A stretch of 63,280 bases of DNA, from NCBI RefSeq assembly GCF_000373585.1, contig NZ_KB891909.1, forward strand, positions 1-63,280, written 5' to 3'. Origin of the DNA: Streptomyces sp. MspMP-M5 (GTDB lineage Bacteria > Actinomycetota > Actinomycetes > Streptomycetales > Streptomycetaceae). Below are positions 1-6,950 of the stretch, piece by piece. The translations under genes were made by a program, and so were the position numbers. The first letter of the stretch is position 1, and every line of letters begins with the position of its first letter. The notes below the pieces were generated by a model. The model was not told the DNA's origin and made no database searches. It saw only the letters and a list, made by a program, of their open reading frames with translations.

Positions 1-1
1 G

Positions 2-73
2 CGCATCGACGCGGCCCTGGCCCGGCTCACCGCCCGCCCCTTTCCCTCCCCCACCCGGCCCCCCGCCCGTTAG
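2..73 (+). CDS. 3' end of an upstream CDS (possibly gltX)
   Basis: An open frame enters from the left edge and stops at TAG 71-73. It ends in RIDAALARLTARPF followed by a Pro/Arg-rich tail. The RIDAALARL segment resembles the extreme C-terminus of actinobacterial glutamyl-tRNA synthetases. That would suit the neighbouring tRNA-Glu and tRNA-Gln genes, because actinobacteria charge both tRNAs with one GltX and then amidate Glu-tRNA-Gln. Only 23 residues are visible, so the identity is an inference. Confidence 0.35.
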   Translation, partial: RIDAALARLTARPFPSPTRPPAR

Positions 74-76
74 ATT
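71..76 (+). promoter_or_regulatory. -10 element of a probable leaderless promoter for the HAD gene
   Basis: TAGATT ends seven bases before the ATG at 84, so transcription would begin at or next to the start codon. No Shine-Dalgarno sequence is present. The element overlaps the stop codon of the upstream frame. The -35 is poor. Confidence 0.45.
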
Positions 77-83
77 TCCCGGT

Positions 84-809
84 ATGGCCCTCCGCGCCGT
101 CCTCTGGGACATCGACGACACCCTCTTCGACTACACCGGGTCCGACCGCACCGGCGTCCTGCGGCACCTGCGGGCCGAGGGACTGCTGGCCGCGTACGGC
201 GGCGAGGCGGCGGCGCTGGCCCGCTGGCGGGCTGCGATGGAGACCGAGTTCGCCCGCTTCCTCGCCGGCGAGCTGGGGTTCCTGGAACACCGCAGGGCCC
301 GCGCCCGCACCTTCCTGGGCACCCCGCTGAGCGACGCCGAGGCCGACGCCTGGTTCGCCCGCTACATCGCCCACTACGAGGCGTCCTGGCAGCTCTTCCC
401 CGACTCCCTTCCGGCCCTGGAGGCGCTGGCCCCCCTCGTGCGCCAGGCGGTGCTCTCGAACTCCTCCACCGCCAACCAGGAGCGCAAGCTCACCGTCCTG
501 GGCATCCGGAAGCGCTTCGAGGCGGTGCTCTGCGCCGACGGCCTGGGCCACGCCAAGCCCGCCCCCGAGGCGTTCCGGGAAGCCTGCGCGACGCTCGGCC
601 TGCCGCCGGCCGAAGTCCTCTACGTCGGCGACCGGCTCGACGTCGACGGCCTGGGCGCCCGGGACGCCGGACTCGCGGCCGTGTGGCTGGACCGCACGGG
701 CACCGGTGAGCAGCCCCCTGAGGGGGTGCACCGGATCGGCGGGCTGGCCGAGCTTCCCGAGCTGGTGCGCCGCGTTATCGGTTTTGGAGCACCCTCCACG
801 ATCAGGTAA
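84..809 (+). CDS. HAD-family hydrolase
   Basis: This 241-residue protein belongs to the HAD superfamily of phosphatases, subfamily I. Motif I is DIDDTLFD with the nucleophile Asp9 and acid Asp11. Motif II is the Ser of LSNSS near residue 125, motif III is the Lys in HAKPAP near 157, and motif IV is GDRLDVD near 182. A helical cap lies between motifs I and II, as in phosphoglycolate phosphatase and haloacid dehalogenase-like enzymes. The substrate cannot be read from sequence. A -10 element directly abuts the ATG, so the mRNA is probably leaderless. The last codons overlap the promoter of the downstream tRNA cluster. Confidence 0.85.
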   Translation: MALRAVLWDIDDTLFDYTGSDRTGVLRHLRAEGLLAAYGGEAAALARWRAAMETEFARFLAGELGFLEHRRARARTFLGTPLSDAEADAWFARYIAHYEASWQLFPDSLPALEALAPLVRQAVLSNSSTANQERKLTVLGIRKRFEAVLCADGLGHAKPAPEAFREACATLGLPPAEVLYVGDRLDVDGLGARDAGLAAVWLDRTGTGEQPPEGVHRIGGLAELPELVRRVIGFGAPSTIR

Positions 810-812
810 TGT
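784..812 (+). promoter_or_regulatory. Promoter for the tRNA-Gln/Glu cluster
   Basis: TTGGAG at 784-789 is separated by 17 bp from TAATGT at 807-812. This is a good vegetative (HrdB-type) promoter. It lies across the stop codon of the HAD gene and about 90 bp before the first tRNA, so the tRNAs should not depend on read-through. Confidence 0.55.
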
Positions 813-855
813 TCTTCCTGCGCCGCCCGAGAGGGCCGAAAGGCCCGGACCGGAA

Positions 856-895
856 AGCGCAGATCAAGGAGAAGCCCCCCACCGGGGGTTGCGCT
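856..895 (+). terminator. Nested hairpin between the HAD gene and the first tRNA
   Basis: An inner C5/G5 stem (876-880 with 884-888, loop ACC) sits inside outer arms AGCGCA 856-861 and TGCGCT 890-895. It could terminate HAD transcription or act as a 5' processing structure for the tRNA precursor. It lies downstream of the proposed tRNA promoter, which argues for the processing role. Confidence 0.4.
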
Positions 896-899
896 TTGA

Positions 900-971
900 T
901 GGCCTATGGTGTAATTGGCAGCACGACTGATTCTGGTTCAGTTAGTCTTGGTTCGAGTCCAGGTAGGCCAG
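900..971 (+). tRNA. tRNA-Gln (CTG), copy 1
   Basis: The acceptor arms TGGCCTA and TAGGCCA pair perfectly. The anticodon stem ACTGA/TCAGT encloses the loop TTCTGGT with anticodon CTG at 933-935. The T loop is TTCGAGT and the discriminator base is G. The 3' CCA is not encoded. The length is 72 nt. Confidence 0.95.
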
Positions 972-992
972 CTCGCAGAGCTCATCTGCAAG

Positions 993-1065
993 GCCCCCGT
1001 TGTGTAGCGGCCTAGCACGCCGCCCTCTCAAGGCGGTAGCGCCGGTTCGAATCCGGTCGGGGGTA
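993..1065 (+). tRNA. tRNA-Glu (CTC), copy 1
   Basis: The acceptor arms are GCCCCCG and CGGGGGT. The anticodon stem CCGCC/GGCGG has loop CTCTCAA, with anticodon CTC at 1027-1029. The T arm is GCCGG-TTCGAAT-CCGGT and the discriminator is A. The CCA is not encoded. The length is 73 nt. Two identical copies follow. Confidence 0.95.
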
Positions 1066-1127
1066 CAGATCCTTCCCGGGGAGGCAGTCTGGGTCGCACC
1101 CACTGCCACTCACGCAGGATCGCTAGG

Positions 1128-1200
1128 GCCCCCGTTGTGTAGCGGCCTAGCACGCCGCCCTCTCAAGGCGGTAGCGCCGGTTCGAATCCGGTCGGGGGTA
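1128..1200 (+). tRNA. tRNA-Glu (CTC), copy 2
   Basis: Identical in sequence to the tRNA-Glu at 993-1065. It follows directly after the first Gln-Glu pair and precedes the second tRNA-Gln. Confidence 0.95.
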
Positions 1201-1216
1201 CTGGTCTACACCACCA

Positions 1217-1288
1217 TGGCCTATGGTGTAATTGGCAGCACGACTGATTCTGGTTCAGTTAGTCTTGGTTCGAGTCCAGGTAGGCCAG
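1217..1288 (+). tRNA. tRNA-Gln (CTG), copy 2
   Basis: Identical to the tRNA-Gln at 900-971. The flanking base before the gene and the GCTCGCAGA tract after it are also shared with copy 1, which shows a duplication of the unit. Confidence 0.95.
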
Positions 1289-1322
1289 CTCGCAGACGCT
1301 AAGGAAACACAGCATCTGCAAC

Positions 1323-1395
1323 GCCCCCGTTGTGTAGCGGCCTAGCACGCCGCCCTCTCAAGGCGGTAGCGCCGGTTCGAATCCGGTCGGGGGTA
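1323..1395 (+). tRNA. tRNA-Glu (CTC), copy 3
   Basis: The third identical tRNA-Glu(CTC). It closes the cluster and is followed nine bases later by a strong terminator hairpin. Confidence 0.95.
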
Positions 1396-1403
1396 CATCG
1401 AGG

Positions 1404-1434
1404 AAGGCCCTCCGCATCATGCGGGGGGCCTTTC
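1404..1434 (+). terminator. Terminator of the tRNA cluster
   Basis: A 13-bp stem (1404-1416 with 1420-1432, one G-T pair, loop TCA) is followed by a short T run. It lies just after the last tRNA. Confidence 0.8.
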
Positions 1435-1608
1435 TGCTGTCCCCGGATTCCGGTACCCCGGCTGCTCCGTAGCTTCGCACGGCATCCAACGGCCCCGTGC
1501 GGCAGGGGAGTTGGGTCTGCTGCCGGGACGGCGGCCCGTGCGGGGCGGGCAGTTGGGCGTGCGGATGCCGGCGTCGGCGAGGACTTCGTACGGGGCATCG
1601 GGAACGCG

Positions 1609-1648
1609 CGACGGCCGGCCGCCGCGGGGGAGCGGAGGCCGGCCGTCG
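1609..1648 (-). terminator. Terminator of ndgR
   Basis: A perfect 12-bp inverted repeat (1609-1620 with 1637-1648) surrounds a 16-nt loop. It lies just past the ndgR stop codon. There is no T tract, which is usual for Streptomyces terminators. Confidence 0.65.
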
Positions 1649-1665
1649 GGGGCCAGGCGGGCGCC

Positions 1666-2385
1666 CTAGCCGCCGTTGCGGCGCAGGCCCTCGGAGAGGC
1701 GGGCGGCGGCGTCGATGACCGCCTGGGCGTGCATCCGGCCCGGGTGGCGGGTCAGGCGCTCGATCGGGCCGGAGACCGACACGGCGGCCACCACGCGGTT
1801 GGAGGGGCCGCGGACGGGCGCGGAGACGGAGGCCACGCCGGGCTCCCGCTCGCCGATCGACTGGGCCCAGCCGCGGCGCCGTACGCCGGAGAGCGCGGTG
1901 GCGGTGAAGCGGGCGCCCTGGAGGCCGCGGTGCAGCCGCTCCGGCTCTTCCCAGGCCATCAGGATCTGGGCGGACGAACCGGCCTTCATCGTCAGCGTGG
2001 AGCCCACCGGGACGGTGTCCCGCAGTCCGGACAGCCGCTCCGCCGCCGCCACGCAGATCCGCATGTCGCCCTGCCGGCGATAGAGCTGGGCGCTCTCGCC
2101 GGTCACGTCGCGCAGATGCGTGAGCACCGGCCCGGCCGTGGCCAGGAGGCGGTCCTCGCCGGCCGCCGCGGCCAGCTCGGAGAGCCGCGGGCCCAGGATG
2201 AACCGGCCCTGCATGTCCCTCGCCACCATCCGGTGGTGTTCCAGTGCCACGGCCAACCGGTGGGCCGTGGGTCGTGCGAGCCCGGTCGCCGCGACCAGCC
2301 CGGCGAGGGTGGCCGGACCGGACTCCAGAGCGCTCAGAACCAGAGCCGCCTTGTCGAGAACGCCGACGCCGCTAGAGTTGTCCAT
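1666..2385 (-). CDS. ndgR: IclR-family regulator NdgR/AreB
   Basis: A 239-residue transcriptional regulator. The N-terminal winged helix-turn-helix spans about residues 8-65 (LSALESGPATLAGLV, then LARPTAHRLAVALE). The IclR effector domain follows from about 80 onward. The position divergent from leuCD and the sequence match the NdgR/AreB family, known in streptomycetes to control leucine and other amino acid genes and to affect antibiotic production. I chose the ATG at 2385 over the upstream in-frame ATG at 2406. A promoter with a -10 six bases before it makes 2385 a leaderless start, and 2406 would lie inside that promoter. A palindrome in the promoter spacer suggests autoregulation. Confidence 0.92.
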   Translation of the reverse strand: MDNSSGVGVLDKAALVLSALESGPATLAGLVAATGLARPTAHRLAVALEHHRMVARDMQGRFILGPRLSELAAAAGEDRLLATAGPVLTHLRDVTGESAQLYRRQGDMRICVAAAERLSGLRDTVPVGSTLTMKAGSSAQILMAWEEPERLHRGLQGARFTATALSGVRRRGWAQSIGEREPGVASVSAPVRGPSNRVVAAVSVSGPIERLTRHPGRMHAQAVIDAAARLSEGLRRNGG

Positions 2386-2391
2386 GCAACG

Positions 2392-2420
2392 ATACTCGCG
2401 TCTCACAGTGTGAAACGCAA
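2392..2420 (-). promoter_or_regulatory. ndgR promoter with embedded palindromic operator
   Basis: On the minus strand TTGCGT (2420-2415) and GAGTAT (2397-2392) are spaced by 17 bp. The -10 ends six bases before the ATG, so the mRNA would be leaderless. Between the hexamers lies TTTCACACTGTGAGA (2415-2401), a palindrome with one mismatch. That is the expected place for an autorepressor site. Confidence 0.55.
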
Positions 2421-2427
2421 GTTCAAT

Positions 2428-2456
2428 TTTCCAGGGAAGTCGTCACTCTGTAGATG
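2428..2456 (+). promoter_or_regulatory. Candidate leuC promoter
   Basis: TTTCCA (2428-2433) and TAGATG (2451-2456) are spaced by 17 bp, giving a leader of about 95 nt to the leuC ATG. The NdgR-type palindrome at 2401-2415 lies just upstream of the -35, a suitable place for control of both divergent genes. Confidence 0.4.
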
Positions 2457-2558
2457 CGGCCCTCGACCAGGGTCCGGCGTCAGGCCCGCCAGGGGACACG
2501 GGTGGGCATCGCGCACAGACGAGCAAGGCCGGCACTGCGGCCGGCCGGAGGGAAAGCG

Positions 2559-3992
2559 ATGGGACGGACACTTGCGGAGAAGGTCTGGGAGGACCATGTC
2601 GTCCGGCGCGCGGACGGCGAGCCCGACCTCCTCTTCATCGATCTGCACCTGCTGCACGAGGTCACCAGCCCGCAGGCGTTCGACGGCCTCCGCAAGGCCG
2701 GCCGCCGGGTGCGCCGGACGGACCTGACCATCGCCACCGAGGACCACAACACCCCGACCCTCGACATCGACAAGCCCATCGCCGACCCGGTCTCGCGCAC
2801 CCAGCTGGAGACCCTGCGCAAGAACTGCGCGGAGTTCGGCGTCCGGCTGCACCCGCTGGGCGACGTCGAGCAGGGTGTCGTCCACGTCGTGGGACCGCAG
2901 TTGGGACTGACCCAGCCCGGCACCACCGTGGTCTGCGGTGACAGCCACACCTCCACCCACGGCGCGTTCGGCGCGCTGGCGTTCGGCATCGGCACCAGCC
3001 AGGTCGAGCACGTCCTGGCGACCCAGACGCTGCCGATGGCGCCGTTCAAGACCATGGCGATCACGGTGGACGGCGAGCTGCCCGACGGCGTCACCGCCAA
3101 GGACCTGATCCTGGCGATCATCGCCAGGATCGGCACCGGCGGCGGCCAGGGCTATGTCATCGAGTACCGCGGCCCGGCCATCGAGAAGCTGTCGATGGAA
3201 GCCCGGATGACCATCTGCAACATGTCGATCGAGGCGGGTGCACGGGCCGGCATGATCGCCCCCGACCGCACCACCTTCGACTACCTCCAGGGCCGCGACC
3301 ACGCGCCCCAGGGCGCCGACTGGGACGCCGCCGTCGCGTACTGGAAGACGCTGCGCACCGACGACGACGCGGTCTTCGACGCCGAGGTCGTCATCGACGC
3401 CGCGGAGCTGGCGCCGTTCGTCACCTGGGGCACCAACCCCGGCCAGGGCGCGCCGCTTTCGGCAAGCGTCCCCGACCCGGCTTCGTACGAGGACCCCTCG
3501 GAGCGGCTGGCCGCCGAAAAGGCCCTGGAATACATGGGGTTGACGGCGGGTCAGCCGCTGCGCGAGATCTCCGTGGACACCGTCTTCGTAGGTTCGTGCA
3601 CCAACGGCCGCATCGAGGACCTGCGCTCGGCCGCCTCGATCCTTCAGGGCCGCAAGGTGGCCGACGGGGTGCGGATGCTCGTCGTCCCCGGTTCGGTGCG
3701 GGTCGCACTGCAGGCCGTCGAGGAGGGGCTGGACAAGGTCTTCACCGGCGCCGGCGCCGAATGGCGGCACGCGGGCTGCTCGATGTGCCTGGGCATGAAC
3801 CCCGACCAGCTGGCGCCCGGCGAGCGCTCCGCGTCCACCTCCAACCGCAACTTCGAAGGCCGGCAGGGCAAAGGCGGCCGCACCCACCTGGTCTCGCCCC
3901 AGGTCGCCGCCGCAACGGCGGTTCTCGGCCATCTGGCCTCACCGGCCGACCTGGCCGACCAGTCCGACGTCGCCACGCCCGCGGGAGTCTGA
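2559..3992 (+). CDS. leuC: 3-isopropylmalate dehydratase large subunit
   Basis: LeuC (477 residues) with LeuD isomerises 2-isopropylmalate to 3-isopropylmalate in leucine synthesis. The aconitase-type [4Fe-4S] ligands are visible: Cys347 in VGSCTNGRIED, and Cys407 and Cys410 in GCSMCLGMNP. The N-terminal GDSHTSTHGAFG and GTSQVEHVLATQ motifs are intact. The ATG at 2559 follows GGAGGGAAAG, a good ribosome binding site, and begins MGRTLAEKVW as in relatives. The frame stays open further upstream, but that part runs over the promoter. leuD starts four bases after the stop, so the two genes are co-transcribed and probably translationally coupled. Confidence 0.97.
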   Translation: MGRTLAEKVWEDHVVRRADGEPDLLFIDLHLLHEVTSPQAFDGLRKAGRRVRRTDLTIATEDHNTPTLDIDKPIADPVSRTQLETLRKNCAEFGVRLHPLGDVEQGVVHVVGPQLGLTQPGTTVVCGDSHTSTHGAFGALAFGIGTSQVEHVLATQTLPMAPFKTMAITVDGELPDGVTAKDLILAIIARIGTGGGQGYVIEYRGPAIEKLSMEARMTICNMSIEAGARAGMIAPDRTTFDYLQGRDHAPQGADWDAAVAYWKTLRTDDDAVFDAEVVIDAAELAPFVTWGTNPGQGAPLSASVPDPASYEDPSERLAAEKALEYMGLTAGQPLREISVDTVFVGSCTNGRIEDLRSAASILQGRKVADGVRMLVVPGSVRVALQAVEEGLDKVFTGAGAEWRHAGCSMCLGMNPDQLAPGERSASTSNRNFEGRQGKGGRTHLVSPQVAAATAVLGHLASPADLADQSDVATPAGV

Positions 3993-3995
3993 ACC

Positions 3996-4589
3996 ATGGA
4001 AGCTTTCACCACGCACACCGGCCGGGCCGTTCCGCTGCGCCGCAGCAACGTCGACACCGACCAGATCATCCCCGCCCACTGGCTGAAGAAGGTCACCCGC
4101 GACGGCTTCGAGGACGGGCTCTTCGAGGCGTGGCGCAAGGACCCGGAGTTCGTCCTCAACCAGGAGGCGTACAAGGGCGCCACGGTGCTGGTCGCCGGCC
4201 CCGACTTCGGCACCGGCTCCTCGCGCGAGCACGCCGTCTGGGCGCTGCAGAACTACGGCTTCAAGGCGGTCGTCTCCTCGCGGTTCGCGGACATCTTCCG
4301 CGGCAACTCCCTCAAGAACGGCCTGCTGACGGTGGTCCTGCCGCAGGAGACCGTGGACCGGCTGCAGAAGCTGGTGGAGTCCGACCCGACCGCCGAGGTG
4401 ACGGTCGACCTGGTCGCGCGCGAGGTCCGCGCCGAGGGCGTCACCGCCGCCTTCGAGCTGGACGAGAACGCCCGTTGGCGGCTGCTGGAGGGTCTGGACG
4501 ACATCAGCCTCACCCTTCGGGAGGAGTCCGCCATCGCCGCGTACGAGGCGAACAGGCCGTCGTTCAAACCGCGTACCATCGAGGTCTGA
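3996..4589 (+). CDS. leuD: 3-isopropylmalate dehydratase small subunit
   Basis: LeuD (197 residues) is the swivel-domain partner of LeuC. The family motifs are clear: PLRRSNVDTDQIIPA near residue 12, and GPDFGTGSSREHAVWAL near 68, which contributes active-site residues. The length is normal. The gene follows leuC by three bases and is closed by a 13-bp hairpin, so leuCD is a two-gene operon. Confidence 0.97.
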   Translation: MEAFTTHTGRAVPLRRSNVDTDQIIPAHWLKKVTRDGFEDGLFEAWRKDPEFVLNQEAYKGATVLVAGPDFGTGSSREHAVWALQNYGFKAVVSSRFADIFRGNSLKNGLLTVVLPQETVDRLQKLVESDPTAEVTVDLVAREVRAEGVTAAFELDENARWRLLEGLDDISLTLREESAIAAYEANRPSFKPRTIEV

Positions 4590-4624
4590 CCTCGGGTTTT
4601 ATGGCTCAAAGCCTTATTGCGTAC

Positions 4625-4659
4625 GATGCGCCCCCTGTGCAGTTGGCAGGGGGCGCATC
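4625..4659 (+). terminator. leuCD terminator
   Basis: A perfect 13-bp stem (4625-4637 with 4647-4659) with a 9-nt loop, 36 bases after the leuD stop. No T tract. Confidence 0.75.
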
Positions 4660-4710
4660 GGCGTGTGGAGGCCGGTGTTGAGGCCCCGTGAAGCGACAAC
4701 TCGCCGCAGA

Positions 4711-4720
4711 TGGCACAATT
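4711..4720 (+). promoter_or_regulatory. -10 region giving a probable leaderless start for the 81-aa gene
   Basis: TGGCACAATT contains CACAAT (4714-4719), which ends six bases before the ATG at 4726. No Shine-Dalgarno sequence is present. The identical 10-mer recurs at 49341-49350 upstream of rpsP. Confidence 0.35.
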
Positions 4721-4725
4721 AGCGC

Positions 4726-4971
4726 ATGGAACGCGACGAGCAACTCGAGCTCTACGGTTTCGTCGCCGACCGACTCAAGGACGCACACGCAAGAGTGCGG
4801 ACACTGCAAGTCCCGGAGGGCGTACGGATGGCGCTGACCCGGAAGCTGCTCGTCATCACGGCCGCGGCTAAACACGATCTTGCGGACGCGGCAAGGCGTC
4901 TGGAGTGGTTCATGCACGACCTTGACGAAGGTCGTTATCCCGAAGATGTGCATGCCGACGGAAGTCCGTGA
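4726..4971 (+). CDS. Small conserved hypothetical protein
   Basis: An 81-residue, charged, mostly helical soluble protein (MERDEQLELYGFVADRLKDA...). It has no signal peptide, membrane segment or recognised domain. Its position between leuCD and hupS is conserved in streptomycetes. Codon usage is typical of its neighbours, so it is a real gene. It appears to be leaderless. I do not know its function. Confidence 0.8.
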   Translation: MERDEQLELYGFVADRLKDAHARVRTLQVPEGVRMALTRKLLVITAAAKHDLADAARRLEWFMHDLDEGRYPEDVHADGSP

Positions 4972-5016
4972 AGGTCGAGTCCGTTGCGGCACAAGGGTGA
5001 TTAGCCCGTTTCGTGT

Positions 5017-5045
5017 TTGATTTGCGGTATATATCTGCCTAACGT
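5017..5045 (+). promoter_or_regulatory. hupS promoter
   Basis: TTGATT (5017-5022) and TAACGT (5040-5045) are 17 bp apart in an unusually AT-rich stretch. They give a leader of about 45 nt that carries the binding site AAGGGGAAG before the GTG at 5097. Confidence 0.5.
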
Positions 5046-5096
5046 GCGAAAAAGCTTGGAAACTTTCGTTCCAGCAATGTCTCCGAAGGGGAAGAC

Positions 5097-5759
5097 GTGA
5101 ACAAGGCGCAGCTCGTAGAAGCCATTGCCGACAAGCTCGGTGGCCGCCAGAACGCCGCGGACGCGGTGGACGCCGTACTGGACGCAGTCGTCCGTGCAGT
5201 TGTCGCCGGCGACCGCGTTTCGGTCACCGGATTCGGCTCGTTCGAGAAGGTGGACCGCCCGGCCCGTTACGCGCGCAACCCGCAGACGGGCGAGCGCGTG
5301 CGGGTCAAGAAGACCTCGGTGCCCCGTTTCCGCGCCGGTCAGGGCTTCAAGGACCTGGTGAGCGGCTCGAAGAAGCTCCCCAAGGGCGGTGAGGTCGCCG
5401 TCAAGAAGGCACCCAAGGGCAGCCTGACCGGCGGTGCCGCCATCAAGAAGGCCGCGGCGAAGAAGGCTGTCGCCAAGAAGGCCGCCGCCAAGAAGGCGGC
5501 GCCGGCGAAGAAGGCGGCGGCGAAGAAGGCGACCGCGGCGAAGAAGGCGACCGCGAAGAAGACCACGGCGAAGAAGGCGGCGCCCGCGAAGAAGGCAACC
5601 GCGGCCAAGAAGGCAACCGCGGCGAAGAAGACCACCGCGAAGAAGACCACGGCGAAGAAGACCGCGCCCGCGAAGAAGACCACGGCGAAGAAGGCTCCCG
5701 CCAAGAAGACCACGGCGCGCAAGACCACCGCCAAGAAGACCACCGCCCGCAAGCGGTAG
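5097..5759 (+). CDS. hupS: HU-family nucleoid protein with lysine-rich tail
   Basis: This 220-residue DNA-binding protein has a canonical HU domain at residues 1-95: MNKAQLVEAIADKLGG at the start, then the arm GFGSFEKVDRPARYARNPQTG. A tail of about 100 residues follows, built from KKA/KKT repeats and resembling histone H1. This two-part design is typical of the second streptomycete HU (HupS), which compacts spore nucleoids, and of mycobacterial HupB. The GTG start follows GAAGGGGAAGAC. The low-complexity tail is encoded by AAG-rich repeats prone to length variation. It is transcribed alone and ends in a hairpin. Confidence 0.95.
   Translation: MNKAQLVEAIADKLGGRQNAADAVDAVLDAVVRAVVAGDRVSVTGFGSFEKVDRPARYARNPQTGERVRVKKTSVPRFRAGQGFKDLVSGSKKLPKGGEVAVKKAPKGSLTGGAAIKKAAAKKAVAKKAAAKKAAPAKKAAAKKATAAKKATAKKTTAKKAAPAKKATAAKKATAAKKTTAKKTTAKKTAPAKKTTAKKAPAKKTTARKTTAKKTTARKR
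5440..5756 (+). repeat. Degenerate AAGAAG-based coding repeats in hupS
   Basis: About two dozen imperfect repeats encode AAKKA, TAKKT or PAKKT units. The repeats are in frame and degenerate at the third positions, which fits selection on the protein rather than recent slippage. Confidence 0.8.
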
Positions 5760-5788
5760 TTCCACGGCGGCGACGCAACGCCAGGCGC

Positions 5789-5820
5789 CGGGCCGGTCTC
5801 CCTCCGGGGAGCCCGGCCCG
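5789..5820 (+). terminator. hupS terminator
   Basis: An 8-bp outer stem CGGGCCGG/CCGGCCCG (5789-5796 with 5813-5820) extends inward through CTCC/GGAG. It lies 29 bases after the hupS stop. Confidence 0.65.
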
Positions 5821-5849
5821 CGGTGCGTGGCCCACCGGACTCACTCATC

Positions 5850-5855
5850 TACGCT
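5850..5855 (+). promoter_or_regulatory. -10 element, probable leaderless start
   Basis: TACGCT ends six bases before the ATG at 5862. No Shine-Dalgarno sequence lies between. Confidence 0.4.
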
Positions 5856-5861
5856 GGCCCC

Positions 5862-6065
5862 ATGCAGGCCACCGCGTACACCTACGACGAGACGACCCGC
5901 TCGGGCAGCGTGCTGCTGGACGACGGGACCCCGCTGCCCTTCGATGCGGCGGCCTTCGACGCCGGCGGCCTGCTTCTGCTGCGGCCCGGTCAGCGGGTCC
6001 GCATCGAGGTCACCGGTGAGGGTGACGCCCGGCGGATCGCCCTCGTCACGCTCCAGACGCTCTGA
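5862..6065 (+). CDS. Small hypothetical protein, cold-shock-like fold
   Basis: A 67-residue protein (MQATAYTYDETTRSGSVLLDDGTPLPFDAAAF...). Its alternating beta-strand pattern, with LLLLRPGQRVRIEV near the end, recalls a cold-shock/OB domain, but RNP motifs are not evident. I chose the ATG at 5862 over an upstream in-frame codon because a -10 element precedes it at leaderless spacing. Its last 20 bases overlap the 3' end of the convergent cofC. A conserved gene sits here in streptomycetes. The function is unknown. Confidence 0.7.
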   Translation: MQATAYTYDETTRSGSVLLDDGTPLPFDAAAFDAGGLLLLRPGQRVRIEVTGEGDARRIALVTLQTL

Positions 6066-6825
6066 CCTGGGACGCCGCCCCGGCCCGAGCACCCGGCAGG
6101 CCCGCGGCCCCGTACACCCCGGAGCGGCCGGAGACGGGCACGGCATCCGCCCACGCCGCCCAGCCCGGCACGCGCGGGGCCTGCCGCGCGGTGTGCGGGC
6201 CCACCCCCAGCGCCAGCGCGGCCCGCAGATCCTCCCCGGTGTCCACGTCCCGGCGCACCGACGGCACGTCCGGCACGGTGATCTCGTGCGCCCCGGACGC
6301 CAGGTGGCGAGCCCGGGAGGGGCCCCCGAAAGCCGGGTCCAATTCCGTGCCGGAAGTCGCGGACAGAAGTGTTGTCCCGATATCCGCCGCATCCGCGAGA
6401 AATGCCCGCGGAAATAGCGCCGCGGAATGAAGCACAGCCGCCAGCTCGGCCGGGCGGAGCGCCGGCAGATCGGCGTTCAGCGCGGCCACCGGTGCGCCGG
6501 GCCGCCGGGCCCTCACCACGGCCGCGCCATGAGCCAGTGCGGCATTCAGCCCGTTGGCCGGAGCGTCCGGCACGATGCGCGCCCCCAGCGCCGCCAAGTG
6601 CTCCCCGGCCACCGGATCGTCCGTGACAACCGCCACATCGCACACGTCCGCGCAGGCCAGCGCGGCCGCCACGGTGTCCAGTGCGAATGCCAGCGCCAGC
6701 TTCGGCCGGAACTCCTCGCCGGCGGCCCCGGACAGCCTGCTCTTGGCCCGCACCAGCGGTTTCAGCGGGACTACGAGGCTCCAGGCCACATCCGCTCCGT
6801 CTCTTCGCATCGGGTTCATTCTCAC
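6046..6825 (-). CDS. cofC: 2-phospho-L-lactate guanylyltransferase (F420 biosynthesis)
   Basis: CofC (259 residues) is a MobA-like nucleotidyltransferase. It activates 2-phospholactate or phosphoenolpyruvate with GTP in coenzyme F420 synthesis. The N-terminal SLVVPLKPLVRAKSRL loop is the nucleotide-binding signature, VAALNADLPALRPAELA carries the metal-binding Asp, and TELDPAFGGPSRARHL is the family's conserved block. A C-terminal extension of about 45 residues is Gly/Ala-rich. The partners cofD and cofE are not in the window. An F420-type LLM oxidoreductase is encoded at 33521-34525. The 3' end overlaps the small gene 5862-6065. Confidence 0.88.
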   Translation of the reverse strand: MRMNPMRRDGADVAWSLVVPLKPLVRAKSRLSGAAGEEFRPKLALAFALDTVAAALACADVCDVAVVTDDPVAGEHLAALGARIVPDAPANGLNAALAHGAAVVRARRPGAPVAALNADLPALRPAELAAVLHSAALFPRAFLADAADIGTTLLSATSGTELDPAFGGPSRARHLASGAHEITVPDVPSVRRDVDTGEDLRAALALGVGPHTARQAPRVPGWAAWADAVPVSGRSGVYGAAGLPGARAGAASQVRASGA

Positions 6826-6950
6826 CTGCCGCCGGAACCTTTCCGGAGTGGCGGGGTTACGGTGTTCTCGACATAGCGGGTACGCGGGGCGACACTTGTG
6901 CGGCTGCCGGCTCGCAGCAGCTTCGCAGGTCCCACAAGGAGGGTGTCCCA

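Noticed and set aside
5440..5756. CRISPR-like repeats
   Set aside because: The repeats are in-frame lysine/alanine codons of hupS with no unique spacers.
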